DNA from: Clostridiales bacterium
Lineage (GTDB): Bacteria; Bacillota; Clostridia; Oscillospirales; Oscillospiraceae
Assembly: GCA_019422005.1 (NCBI GenBank)
Contig: JAHZEF010000095.1
Coordinates: forward strand, 495-8,810
Direction: 5' to 3'
Length of the DNA: 8,316 bases
Shown: in pieces, positions 1 through 6,050 of the stretch
Layout: each line of letters starts with the position of its first letter
Position numbering within the stretch: the stretch's first letter is position 1
Notes under the pieces: model-generated
The model's input: the letters and a program-made list of their open reading frames with translations, nothing else
What the model was told of the DNA's origin: nothing
Database searches by the model: none
Made by a program: the position numbers and the translations under genes

Positions 1-161
1 TTCTTCTGCTGCATCCGGGCACCGGCCTCTTTGATCCGGCCGTTCAGCACAGCGGTGACATAAGGGCGCGAGTAGCCGATGGCGTCGGCCAATTCCTGAT
101 GGGTATAGCCCAGCTTGTCCAGCTGGTGCTTGATTCGCTGCGTTTTGGTATAACGAGGCAT
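1..161 (-). CDS. XRE-family helix-turn-helix protein, partial (runs off left edge)
   Basis: This is the N-terminal 53 residues of a leftward gene; the rest lies outside the window. The translation starts MPRYTKTQRIKHQLDKLGYT and continues with a clear Xre/Cro-type helix-turn-helix at about residues 19-40 (QELADAIGYSRPYVTAVLNG). The start is well fixed: an in-frame TGA lies 7 codons upstream (180-182) and an AAAGGAG ribosome site (complement of 168-174) precedes the ATG. It lies downstream of the strong leftward promoter at 565-593, opposite the repressor-protease pair, which is where phages and ICEs keep a Cro, Xis or early-activator gene. A Cro-like or early regulatory role is inferred. The DNA-binding fold is seen directly. 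The missing C-terminus could carry another domain. Confidence 0.8.
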   Translation of the reverse strand, partial: MPRYTKTQRIKHQLDKLGYTHQELADAIGYSRPYVTAVLNGRIKEAGARMQQK

Positions 162-420
162 ACGGATCTCCTTTCTCTGTCAAAAAACAATGAACTTTTG
201 CCGGATGCGTTTCAGAGTACCAAATATTGGACAGCTGATTCGGTATCCTATTGTTATGAAGCTGAGGGAGAAACCAATACAGCGCGAAAACGGGATTCGC
301 TTCCGGCCGGTACCACGGCGGCTGCGAAGCGGTATACCGAGCCAGCCGGGTCAGTTCCTTCCGGCTGATGCCGTGCAGATACAGCCGGATCACCACGTCT
401 GCCGGGCGCTGTACAGGCAT
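1..420 (-). CDS. Uncertain leftward open frame starting at 420, no stop in window
   Basis: A minus-strand frame opens with ATG at 418-420, preceded by a good GGAGG about 9 nt upstream, and stays open to the window edge. It is the first start with a ribosome site after the strong leftward promoter, about 138 nt from the predicted transcription start. Its first 40 or so residues look gene-like (VVIRLYLHGISRKELTRLAR resembles a small helix-turn-helix segment, and codons match the neighbours). The problem is that it overlaps the much more convincing XRE gene in another frame. Either the true product is short and has been frameshifted near 250-300, or the open frame is chance. I do not recognise a family. 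Low confidence as an intact gene. Confidence 0.22.
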   Translation of the reverse strand, partial: MPVQRPADVVIRLYLHGISRKELTRLARYTASQPPWYRPEANPVFALYWFLPQLHNNRIPNQLSNIWYSETHPAKVHCFLTEKGDPYASLYQNAANQAPAGQAGLYPSGIGRRHRLLAPLCHRCAERPDQRGRCPDAAEE

Positions 421-445
421 CCGCCCTCGCCTCCGTCTGAAAAAA

Positions 446-461
446 GTTGATATCCTTCAAC
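446..461. promoter_or_regulatory. Putative repressor operator, leader site (O4)
   Basis: Read on the minus strand this is GTTGAAGGATATCAAC, identical at 14 of 16 positions to the site at 538-553. Its ends GTTGA/TCAAC form a perfect inverted repeat. It lies about 100 bp inside the predicted leftward transcript, far from the three clustered sites, so it could be an auxiliary operator used with DNA looping or as a roadblock. Binding is inferred. Confidence 0.45.
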
Positions 462-489
462 GGTTGTGTTATGATTCAACTGGAACCGT

Positions 490-501
490 TTCAAATTTGA
501 A
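490..501. repeat. Perfect 12-bp palindrome in the control region
   Basis: TTCAAATTTGAA is its own reverse complement. It differs from the GTTKATA-type operators, so if it is a protein site it would more likely serve a second regulator, for example the leftward XRE protein. It lies within the leader of the predicted leftward transcript. AT-rich 12-mers of this kind can also occur by chance. Confidence 0.3.
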
Positions 502-537
502 TACCCTCCGGTGAAGTTGGGAAAAATGAAAACGGAT

Positions 538-553
538 GTTTATGGATATCAAC
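538..553. promoter_or_regulatory. Putative repressor operator O1
   Basis: GTTTATGGATATCAAC is an imperfect palindrome of the form GTTKATA..TATMAAC. It matches the reverse complement of the 601-616 site at 14 of 16 positions. It lies just downstream of the predicted start point (about 558) of the leftward promoter, where a bound repressor would block initiation or early elongation. Confidence 0.6.
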
Positions 554-564
554 TACATGCCCTC

Positions 565-593
565 AGTATAGCTTATAATCATAAACTTGTCAA
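565..593 (-). promoter_or_regulatory. Strong leftward (early) promoter
   Basis: On the minus strand there is a perfect -35 TTGACA (complement of 588-593), a 17-bp spacer, and -10 TATACT (complement of 565-570, 5 of 6 to consensus). This is a near-consensus sigma-A promoter pointing at the leftward XRE gene. Operator O2 lies almost exactly in its spacer and O1 just past its start point, so it should be silent when repressor is bound. It plays the part of a phage lytic or ICE early promoter. Confidence 0.75.
571..586. promoter_or_regulatory. Putative repressor operator O2
   Basis: GCTTATAATCATAAAC matches the O1/O3 pattern at about 12 of 16 positions and is itself an imperfect palindrome (6 of 8 half-site matches). 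It fills the spacer between the -35 and -10 boxes of the leftward promoter. It is the weakest match of the three clustered sites, but its centre is 33 bp from O1 and 30 bp from O3, close to three helical turns each. Confidence 0.5.
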
Positions 594-615
594 GAGGGGA
601 GTTGATATTTATAAA
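587..615 (+). promoter_or_regulatory. Rightward promoter of the repressor-protease operon
   Basis: -35 TTGTCA (587-592), 17-bp spacer, -10 TATAAA (610-615). The predicted start is near 622, followed by an AGAAGGA ribosome site at 635-641 and the repressor ATG at 652. Its -35 box overlaps the -35 box of the leftward promoter on the other strand, so the two compete for polymerase. Operator O3 covers its -10 box, which suggests negative autoregulation at high repressor levels. Confidence 0.65.
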
Positions 616-616
616 C
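601..616. promoter_or_regulatory. Putative repressor operator O3
   Basis: GTTGATATTTATAAAC, an imperfect palindrome and 14 of 16 identical to O1 on the opposite strand. It covers the -10 box of the rightward promoter and would let the repressor shut off its own synthesis, as the third operator does in lambda-type switches. The assignment rests on the shared sequence and the spacing. Confidence 0.6.
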
Positions 617-651
617 TTCATGCAGGGAATCCAAAGAAGGACGTGAAGTTT

Positions 652-996
652 ATGTTTTATGACATTTATCGGGAACTGTGTAAGAAGCGGGGGATGACCC
701 CCAGCGGGGCGGCGGCAAAGATCGGATTCAACCGGGCCAGTATTACGGTCTGGAAGAATTCCGGAAAGGCGCCGAAGCAGGATCTGCTGCTGAAGATCGC
801 CGACTTTTTCGGCGTTACAACGGATTATTTGCTGACAGGGGTGGAGAAATCAAAAGATGCGGAATCGGCCGACGGACTGGACCGGCAGCTGGATGGGATC
901 GATTTTGCACTGTTCGGCGAAGTACGCGATATGACAGACGCACAAAAACGCGATGTTTTGAATTTCGCTAAATTTATCAAGCAAAAGGGGGATTAG
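652..996 (+). CDS. XRE-family repressor (ImmR/CI-like)
   Basis: 114-residue transcriptional repressor. Residues 1-60 form an Xre-type helix-turn-helix (MTPSGAAAKIGFNRASITVW, then APKQDLLLKIADFFGVTTDYLLTG). A short linker and a C-terminal helix (MTDAQKRDVLNFAKFIKQK) resemble the dimerisation tail of many clostridial phage and ICE repressors. There is no LexA-like self-cleavage domain, which fits inactivation by the protease encoded directly downstream. I chose ATG 652 over an earlier in-frame GTG at 511 because it has AGAAGGA 10 nt upstream and the earlier stretch contains the promoters and operators. It probably binds those operators, holds the leftward promoter off, and maintains the quiescent integrated state (inference from architecture). 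Confidence 0.88.
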   Translation: MFYDIYRELCKKRGMTPSGAAAKIGFNRASITVWKNSGKAPKQDLLLKIADFFGVTTDYLLTGVEKSKDAESADGLDRQLDGIDFALFGEVRDMTDAQKRDVLNFAKFIKQKGD

Positions 997-999
997 CCG

Positions 1000-1416
1000 A
1001 TGATCCTGCCCTGGGAAATTTACCGGGAAGCAGAGGAAGATGGCATACAGGTGCATTTTATGACATTTGAAGAGCAGGCGTCCCTGTCGCTGCCGGGGCA
1101 TATCGGGATTGATACCAGCAAGCTGCCGACTACGGCCGAAGAATCCACGGCTGCCGCACATGAACTGGCGCACGGATGCACGGGTACCTATTATAATGTA
1201 CACTCCAGCGCGGAGGAACGGCGGAAGCATGAACTGGTTGCGGAGAAATATGCGATCCGGCGCTATATTACCCGGGAGGCGCTGTTTGCTGCGGTCAACA
1301 GCGGCATGACCGAGTATTGGCAGCTGGCGGAATACTTCGGCTTTACAGAGAGCTTTGTCAAAAAGGCGGTCTGCCTGTATGCTTTTGGGAATCTGGCGGC
1401 CGATCAGTACATCTGA
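1000..1416 (+). CDS. ImmA/IrrE-family metallo-endopeptidase
   Basis: 138-residue zinc protease of the ImmA/IrrE group. The HExxH motif is HELAH at residues 54-58, with E78 (HELVAEKYA) in the position of the usual third ligand E..A...A. Family members such as ImmA of ICEBs1 cleave the cognate repressor after DNA damage or a cell-cell signal and release the element. The ATG is only 3 bases past the repressor stop codon with an AAGGGGGAT ribosome site, so the two are co-transcribed and probably co-regulated as a repressor/anti-repressor pair. All catalytic residues I can judge are intact. No integrase gene follows it, unlike the ICEBs1 arrangement, where int lies next to immA. Confidence 0.88.
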   Translation: MILPWEIYREAEEDGIQVHFMTFEEQASLSLPGHIGIDTSKLPTTAEESTAAAHELAHGCTGTYYNVHSSAEERRKHELVAEKYAIRRYITREALFAAVNSGMTEYWQLAEYFGFTESFVKKAVCLYAFGNLAADQYI

Positions 1417-1427
1417 ATTTCCAGAAA

Positions 1428-1468
1428 CGGCAGGAGCCGGCCCGGATTTTCCGGGCCGGCTCCTGCCG
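1428..1468 (+). terminator. Terminator of the repressor-protease operon
   Basis: A perfect 19-bp stem (arms 1428-1446 and 1450-1468, mostly G+C) closes on a 3-nt TTT loop, 11 bp after the protease stop codon. It is followed by a mediocre T-rich run (CTTCGATTGTTTTC). The position fits a terminator and the stem is very stable, but the T-tract is weak. It also marks the boundary between the mobile-element-like module and the iron operon. Confidence 0.7.
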
Positions 1469-1527
1469 CTTCGATTGTTTTCGCGGCGTTTCGCGGCAGG
1501 GATGGGAACCAATCTGTTCACGGCGAA

Positions 1528-1533
1528 TAGAAT
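1528..1533 (+). promoter_or_regulatory. Possible -10 box for feoAB
   Basis: TAGAAT matches five of six consensus bases and lies 56 bp before the feoA start, just upstream of an inverted repeat. I do not see a convincing -35 at the right distance, so this is a weak call, supported mainly by position. Confidence 0.3.
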
Positions 1534-1536
1534 GCA

Positions 1537-1557
1537 TCAGGAAAGAAAGTTTCCTGA
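1537..1557. promoter_or_regulatory. Inverted repeat upstream of feoA, candidate metal-regulator operator
   Basis: Arms TCAGGAAA (1537-1544) and TTTCCTGA (1550-1557) are perfectly complementary around a 5-bp centre. The 21-bp span covers the likely transcription start of feoAB and has the size and symmetry of DtxR/MntR/IdeR-type operators, though it is not a match to the textbook IdeR or MntR consensus. A DtxR-family regulator is encoded about 5 kb downstream. As RNA it would be only a modest hairpin without a T-run, so an operator is likelier than a terminator. Confidence 0.45.
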
Positions 1558-1588
1558 AACGAAATCCCTTTGAAATGGAGAGCATGAT

Positions 1589-1822
1589 ATGAGCCTGAAC
1601 CATTGTCTCAATGATATAAAGCCGGGAGAGAAAGCCATTGTCAGGGAGCTGCGTGCAGAAGGAAGCATGCGCCGGCGCTTTCTGGATATCGGCCTGATTG
1701 AAAATACAGAGGTTGAATGCCTGGGACGCAGCCCCGGCGGCGATCCGTCGGCGTTCCTGATCCGGGGGGCGGTAATTGCCATCCGATCGGAAGACTGTGC
1801 AGATATCCTGATCGGCGCTTGA
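1589..1822 (+). CDS. feoA: Ferrous iron transport accessory protein FeoA
   Basis: 77-residue SH3-like cytoplasmic protein that supports FeoB in Fe(II) uptake. The family signature runs through residues 28-73: RRRFLDIGLIENTEVECLGRS, then GGDPSAFLIRGAVIAIR and a final short strand ADILI. The length is normal for free-standing FeoA. GGAG at 1577-1580 sits 8 nt before the ATG. An out-of-frame ATG-ATA-TGA at 1584 overlaps the start and is not a gene. It is first in a two-gene operon; 12 bases separate it from feoB. Both genes share the G+C-rich base composition typical of most of the window. Confidence 0.95.
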   Translation: MSLNHCLNDIKPGEKAIVRELRAEGSMRRRFLDIGLIENTEVECLGRSPGGDPSAFLIRGAVIAIRSEDCADILIGA

Positions 1823-1834
1823 CGGGGGTGCGGC

Positions 1835-3979
1835 ATGGGGCTTACGAACAGTTCTGTAGGCGCACGGGCGGCGGACGCCGGGCTGGAGATCCGAAGAAAA
1901 AGCGCGGAAGACCGCGTGGTGGCGCTGGCCGGCAATCCGAACGTGGGAAAGAGCACGGTATTCAACGGGTTGACCAACATGAATCAGCATACGGGCAATT
2001 GGCCGGGAAAAACGGTGACCAATGCCCAGGGCTGCTGCCGTTCAGAGCGGCATGGGTACGTGCTGGTGGACATACCGGGTACTTATTCGCTGATGGCGCA
2101 TTCGGCGGAGGAGGAAGTGGCGCGGAATTTTATCTGCTTCGGCGAAGCGGATGCGGTGGCGGTGGTCTGCGACGCCACCTGCCTGGAGCGAAATCTGAAC
2201 CTGGTTCTGCAGACCATCGAGACCGGCCGGCCGGTGCTGGTGTGCGTGAACCTGCTGGATGAGGCGGAGCGGAAGCAGATCCATATTGATTTGGAGGGGC
2301 TGGCCCTGCGCCTGGGCGTACCGGTTATCGGGACGGTGGCGCGGAAAAAAAGAAGCCTGCAGAACCTGCTTCAGGCGCTGGACAGACTGGTCGACGGCGA
2401 AGAAACCGGAGAACCGCTGCGGGTACAATACGGCCCCGCTGTGGAAAGGGCGGCGGCACTGCTGGAACCGGCGGTATCGGAACGGCTTCAGGGGAAACTG
2501 GACGCACGGTGGATGAGCCTGCAGCTGCTGGACTGTGATCCCGCGCTGCTGCGCGAGGCGCAGGCGTTTCTGGGAATGGATCTGCTGGAAGATCCGGCGA
2601 TTACCGAAGCGCTGCGCGCCGCGCGGGAGGTTCTGGCAGCGGCCGGCCTGGACGCTGAGCGCCTGAAGGACGATGTGGTGTCCAGCCTGGTACTGACGGC
2701 GCAGGCAATCTGCCGGGATGTGGTCAGCCGCAGCGCCGGCGGATATGCGGCAGCCGACCGCAGGCTGGATCGGATCCTGACGAGCCGCTGGACCGGGTAT
2801 CCGGTGATGATTGCACTGCTGGCACTGGTCTTCTGGCTGACAATTACCGGAGCGAATGTTCCGTCAGCGCTGCTGGCAGACGGTTTGTTCTGGATCCAGG
2901 ATCGCCTGACGGAACTGTTTCAGGCACTGCATGCGCCGGATTGGCTGCACGGTGCGCTGGTGTTGGGCGTATACCGGGTGCTGGCCTGGGTCGTTTCGGT
3001 CATGCTGCCGCCGATGGCGATCTTTTTCCCCCTGTTTACGCTGCTGGAGGATGCGGGCTATCTTCCGCGCGTCGCATATAATCTGGACCGGCCGTTCAAG
3101 CGCTGCAGCGCCTGCGGGAAGCAAGCGCTGACCATGTGTATGGGCTTTGGATGCAATGCGGCGGGCGTTGTGGGCTGCCGCATTATCGATTCACCGCGTG
3201 AGCGGCTGCTGGCAATCCTGACCAACAGCTTTGTACCGTGTAACGGGCGATTTCCAACCTTGATTGCCGTATTAACCATGTTTTTCGTGGGAGTGTCCGG
3301 CGGTGCGCTGTCCAGCCTGTGGTCGGCGCTGCTGCTGACAGGCGTCATTGTACTGGGAATCGGCATGACTTTTGCTATGACCAAACTGCTGTCGGCCACT
3401 GCGCTCAAGGGGGTTCCTTCCTCCTTCACGCTGGAACTTCCGCCATACCGCCGGCCGCAGGTAGGGCGCGTGATTGTCCGATCCATTTTTGACCGCACGC
3501 TTTTTGTGCTGGGACGGGCGGCAGCGGTTGCAGCGCCTGCGGGCCTCCTGATCTGGCTGATGGCGAATATCACCGTGGGGGATGTGACGCTGCTCAGCCG
3601 GTGCGCTGCATGTTTGGATCCCTTTGCCAGGCTGCTGGGGCTGGACGGCGTCATTCTGATGGCGTTTATTCTGGGCCTGCCGGCCAATGAGATCGTGGTG
3701 CCGATCATGATTATGGCGTATCTGGCGCAGGGGAGCATTCTGGAGCTGGGAAGCCTGGCGGAAATGAAAGCGCTGCTGACGGCGAACGGCTGGACGTGGG
3801 TGACCGCAGTCTGCTTCCTGCTGTTCTCACTGATGCACTGGCCCTGCTCCACGACGCTGATTACCATCCGCAAAGAGACCGGCAGCTGGAAATGGACGGC
3901 GCTGGCTCTGGCGCTTCCCACCGCTGCAGGTATGGCCGCCTGCTTTGCTGTGGCGAACGTTATTAATTTATTTACTTAA
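1835..3979 (+). CDS. feoB: Ferrous iron transporter FeoB
   Basis: 714-residue inner-membrane Fe(II) transporter with an N-terminal G-protein domain. G1 GNPNVGKST is at 33-41, the G2 threonine lies in the WPGKTVT stretch (56-62), G3 DIPG is at 79-82 and G4 NLLD at 139-142. A helical GDI-like spacer follows to about residue 315, then the membrane part begins with GYPVMIALLALVFWL (321-335). The Gate regions carry LEDAGYLPRVAY (404-415), GFGCNAAGVVGC (437-448) and FVPCNGRFPT (466-475). Six cysteines fall between residues 424 and 469, including a CSAC pair. The MGLT start with a long lead before G1 is, as I recall, usual in clostridial FeoB and supports this ATG, which has a GGGGGTG ribosome site. 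It is shorter than E. coli FeoB but complete. The predicted substrate is Fe2+; a Mn2+-linked role cannot be excluded given the MntR-like regulator nearby. Confidence 0.96.
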   Translation: MGLTNSSVGARAADAGLEIRRKSAEDRVVALAGNPNVGKSTVFNGLTNMNQHTGNWPGKTVTNAQGCCRSERHGYVLVDIPGTYSLMAHSAEEEVARNFICFGEADAVAVVCDATCLERNLNLVLQTIETGRPVLVCVNLLDEAERKQIHIDLEGLALRLGVPVIGTVARKKRSLQNLLQALDRLVDGEETGEPLRVQYGPAVERAAALLEPAVSERLQGKLDARWMSLQLLDCDPALLREAQAFLGMDLLEDPAITEALRAAREVLAAAGLDAERLKDDVVSSLVLTAQAICRDVVSRSAGGYAAADRRLDRILTSRWTGYPVMIALLALVFWLTITGANVPSALLADGLFWIQDRLTELFQALHAPDWLHGALVLGVYRVLAWVVSVMLPPMAIFFPLFTLLEDAGYLPRVAYNLDRPFKRCSACGKQALTMCMGFGCNAAGVVGCRIIDSPRERLLAILTNSFVPCNGRFPTLIAVLTMFFVGVSGGALSSLWSALLLTGVIVLGIGMTFAMTKLLSATALKGVPSSFTLELPPYRRPQVGRVIVRSIFDRTLFVLGRAAAVAAPAGLLIWLMANITVGDVTLLSRCAACLDPFARLLGLDGVILMAFILGLPANEIVVPIMIMAYLAQGSILELGSLAEMKALLTANGWTWVTAVCFLLFSLMHWPCSTTLITIRKETGSWKWTALALALPTAAGMAACFAVANVINLFT

Positions 3980-4030
3980 TCTGGAATAAAATATAAAACC
4001 ATGAGGCATGTTTGCATTCACTGAATAAAA

Positions 4031-4076
4031 TAACAATTCCCCGTCTTGTGCTGAATTACAAGACGGGGAATTGTTA
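4031..4076. terminator. Bidirectional terminator between feoB and the SLH gene
   Basis: A perfect 19-bp stem (4031-4049 with 4058-4076) closes on an 8-nt loop. The inner part is G+C-rich (CCCCGTCTTGT) and the outer part is A+T, giving T-rich runs on both strands (TTGTTATATA rightward, TTGTTATTTTATT leftward). It can terminate both convergent genes. The leftward gene's TAA stop codon (4074-4076) is the outermost three bases of the stem. Confidence 0.88.
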
Positions 4077-5972
4077 TATAATACCGATTCCCAATTGATT
4101 AAGTCGCTGTTGCTCTGTGGCTGCGATTTGTTCCAAGTATGCTGGTATCTCATCCAGTGCTGCATGTACTTCAGGATATGCGACAGACGCTTGTACTACA
4201 CGAATCGAGGGAGATATTCCCTCATGCTCCAAAATATAAGAAGTAGAATCAATTTGTTGGTAAACCTGTTTCTGATAGCTGAATTGTAAAAAGCCATCCT
4301 CTGTAAAGCCGTCCAAATTGGTAATGATTATATCGTGGCCGCACTGTGCAGATAATGCCGTTGTTAGAGTTCCGTCGGAAGCGAGATGGAAAATCTCATT
4401 ACCCGCTGTTGATAAATCCATACCAGCAGAGGCGTGCTGTGCTTTAAAATTTGGGGTATGGGATAGCAGATAGCAGCCGCCACCGGGTACTGAAAGAATC
4501 TGGTCAATAGGGAGGTCTAAAGTACGAACAAGTGATCCGTTTTTCACCTGATACAAACCGGCAGATCCCCAATAGCCAACTGCATCCCTATCTTTTGAAA
4601 TAGAGCGACGGATTAGTACCGGATTGCCTGTTTCAAAATCAATGGCGTTGCTAAATTCGTTCCACTTCGCGGTAAAACACGCAAGTACTTCATTGCTGGA
4701 CAGTGTTGCCTGGAAGATATCAGTTTTACCGGAACCGATTCGTTGTGCAACCACAATGTCATTTTTTAAATCCAACACTTCAGAGTTATCCAACACGGGT
4801 ATTTTTATAGCTGAATCGTTTTGGAGAATCCAGCTTTGATTTCCCCATGTATCTCCGGTACGATTTGAAGTACTCACCAGAAGTGTTTCTCCATCGGCAT
4901 TAAATTCAATGAAATCTGCACTTTCAGAGGCATGCTGCAGCTGATCCGCAGACAGGAGCCTGGTGAATCGGTTGCCGTCCCAACTGAGCAGGGCATCGAC
5001 TGTTTTCATCCCATTTTCGCTTTTGCTGTGCTCCAGAAAATAATCACGATTACCGTGGCTTTGCATGGTATAAGACAGACTGACATCACTGCAACTGACA
5101 GGATAGGTTATTTGGTTTAGAGTTGTCATGGATTCACAGTCAATGATATACACCTGCAACGCATCTCTCACTGGCTGTACTGCGAAGAAATAAGGTCGTG
5201 GGCTGAAGGCAGCATCTTGAATCAGGGTTAATCCGGAGGCGGGACAGGAAAATTCAACACCCGCAGTTCGACGGACAGGCACTCCCTCCTCGGTTACAAA
5301 ATATGTGGAGCCGTAGATGGGAAAAGAGGAAGTCTGAAATGCTTTTTTTGACACGGTTCCTTCTGAGATTAATCGTGCTGCCAGAGTGATACCCTCCTGT
5401 GTATTGCATGTTAAGGCCAAGGCAGATAAGGAGACGGCGTCACCGCGGGTAAATCCACGTTGATCCAAAGACTGTTGCAGAGCCTGCAAATCACGACCGG
5501 TACCGAGTTGCCACCAATCGTCGGCAGTATTTGGGCCCTGTAGCACGCGGGAGATGAAAAGCAGATACTGTTTACAGGTAACAGCCTGATGCGCGCCATA
5601 AGTAGCGGGACTCACTCCGCGCGTCAAACCGTTCTCCCACAGCCAAGCCACATATGGATCGGCCCAAGCTGGTACGTCGTCAAAGGGATGGCGATGCGTC
5701 CCCTCCAACGCAGAGGCTTCTTGTCCGAGCAGCCTAACCAACATAGCCGCAGCTTCACAGCGGTTCATGGAACGTTCCAATTCATAGCCCCTGTCGGTAC
5801 CACGGAACAGACCTAACTCATGAAGCATATGGGCCTGCGCATCTGAATCCACATTCATACCATAATAAGGGCTCATCAGATCGGTGTCCAGGTTGGACAC
5901 CTGGTATGCAGCTGCATTTACAGATAGAGTCAGCATGATCAGAGAGCCGATTAAGATTTTTTTCAGAGACAT
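4074..5972 (-). CDS. Secreted protein with S-layer homology (SLH) domains and a beta-rich C-terminal region
   Basis: 632-residue exported protein. Residues 1-22 are a signal peptide (KK, then hydrophobic ILIGSLIMLTLSVNAAA with a likely signal peptidase I site after AAA). SLH-type repeats follow: a first at about 44-83 (LGLFRGTDRGYELERSMNRCEAAAMLVRLLG), a clearer second at 97-145 (FDDVPAWADPYVAWLWENGLTRGVSP...), and a degenerate third near 160-190. SLH domains bind pyruvylated wall polymers, so the protein is probably tethered to the cell wall. Residues 230-632 look beta-strand-rich with recurring W/G/D patches, perhaps propeller-like; I recognise no enzyme motif. I chose ATG 5972 over an in-frame ATG at 6089 because it has a GGTGGGG ribosome site and signal peptide, and a promoter lies in the extension. 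The gene is more A+T-rich than its neighbours (sampled lines 40-52% G+C against about 60% in feoB), suggesting a different origin. Confidence 0.87.
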   Translation of the reverse strand: MSLKKILIGSLIMLTLSVNAAAYQVSNLDTDLMSPYYGMNVDSDAQAHMLHELGLFRGTDRGYELERSMNRCEAAAMLVRLLGQEASALEGTHRHPFDDVPAWADPYVAWLWENGLTRGVSPATYGAHQAVTCKQYLLFISRVLQGPNTADDWWQLGTGRDLQALQQSLDQRGFTRGDAVSLSALALTCNTQEGITLAARLISEGTVSKKAFQTSSFPIYGSTYFVTEEGVPVRRTAGVEFSCPASGLTLIQDAAFSPRPYFFAVQPVRDALQVYIIDCESMTTLNQITYPVSCSDVSLSYTMQSHGNRDYFLEHSKSENGMKTVDALLSWDGNRFTRLLSADQLQHASESADFIEFNADGETLLVSTSNRTGDTWGNQSWILQNDSAIKIPVLDNSEVLDLKNDIVVAQRIGSGKTDIFQATLSSNEVLACFTAKWNEFSNAIDFETGNPVLIRRSISKDRDAVGYWGSAGLYQVKNGSLVRTLDLPIDQILSVPGGGCYLLSHTPNFKAQHASAGMDLSTAGNEIFHLASDGTLTTALSAQCGHDIIITNLDGFTEDGFLQFSYQKQVYQQIDSTSYILEHEGISPSIRVVQASVAYPEVHAALDEIPAYLEQIAATEQQRLNQLGIGII

Positions 5973-6021
5973 GCAATCCCCACCCTTCCAACAGAACAGA
6001 TGATACATACACTTTATATTC

Positions 6022-6050
6022 ATTCTAAATGGTACTTTTACCAGGGTCAA
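6022..6050 (-). promoter_or_regulatory. Promoter of the SLH-protein gene
   Basis: On the minus strand, -35 TTGACC (complement of 6045-6050), exactly 17 bp, then -10 TAGAAT (complement of 6022-6027). This sits about 50 bp before the chosen start codon and rules out the longer open frame from 6089 as the translated start. Both boxes match sigma-A consensus at five of six bases. Confidence 0.72.

Noticed and set aside
446..616. The four similar 16-bp sites as a CRISPR-like array
   Set aside because: The sites are short, occur in both orientations, are palindromic and overlap promoters; spacing is irregular.
511..651. N-terminal extension of the repressor from GTG 511
   Set aside because: The stretch contains both promoters and three operators, has no good ribosome site, and the XRE domain begins right at ATG 652.
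1428..1468. The 41-bp inverted repeat as an attachment or recombination site
   Set aside because: No second copy is seen in the window, and its place just after a stop codon fits a terminator better.
850..1990. Long minus-strand open frames opposite the repressor, protease and feoA genes
   Set aside because: They are antisense to well-supported genes, have Arg/Pro/Ser-rich shadow composition and show no domain.
3058..3921. 287-codon minus-strand open frame opposite feoB
   Set aside because: Shadow of feoB's G+C-rich codons; low-complexity composition and no ribosome site seen.
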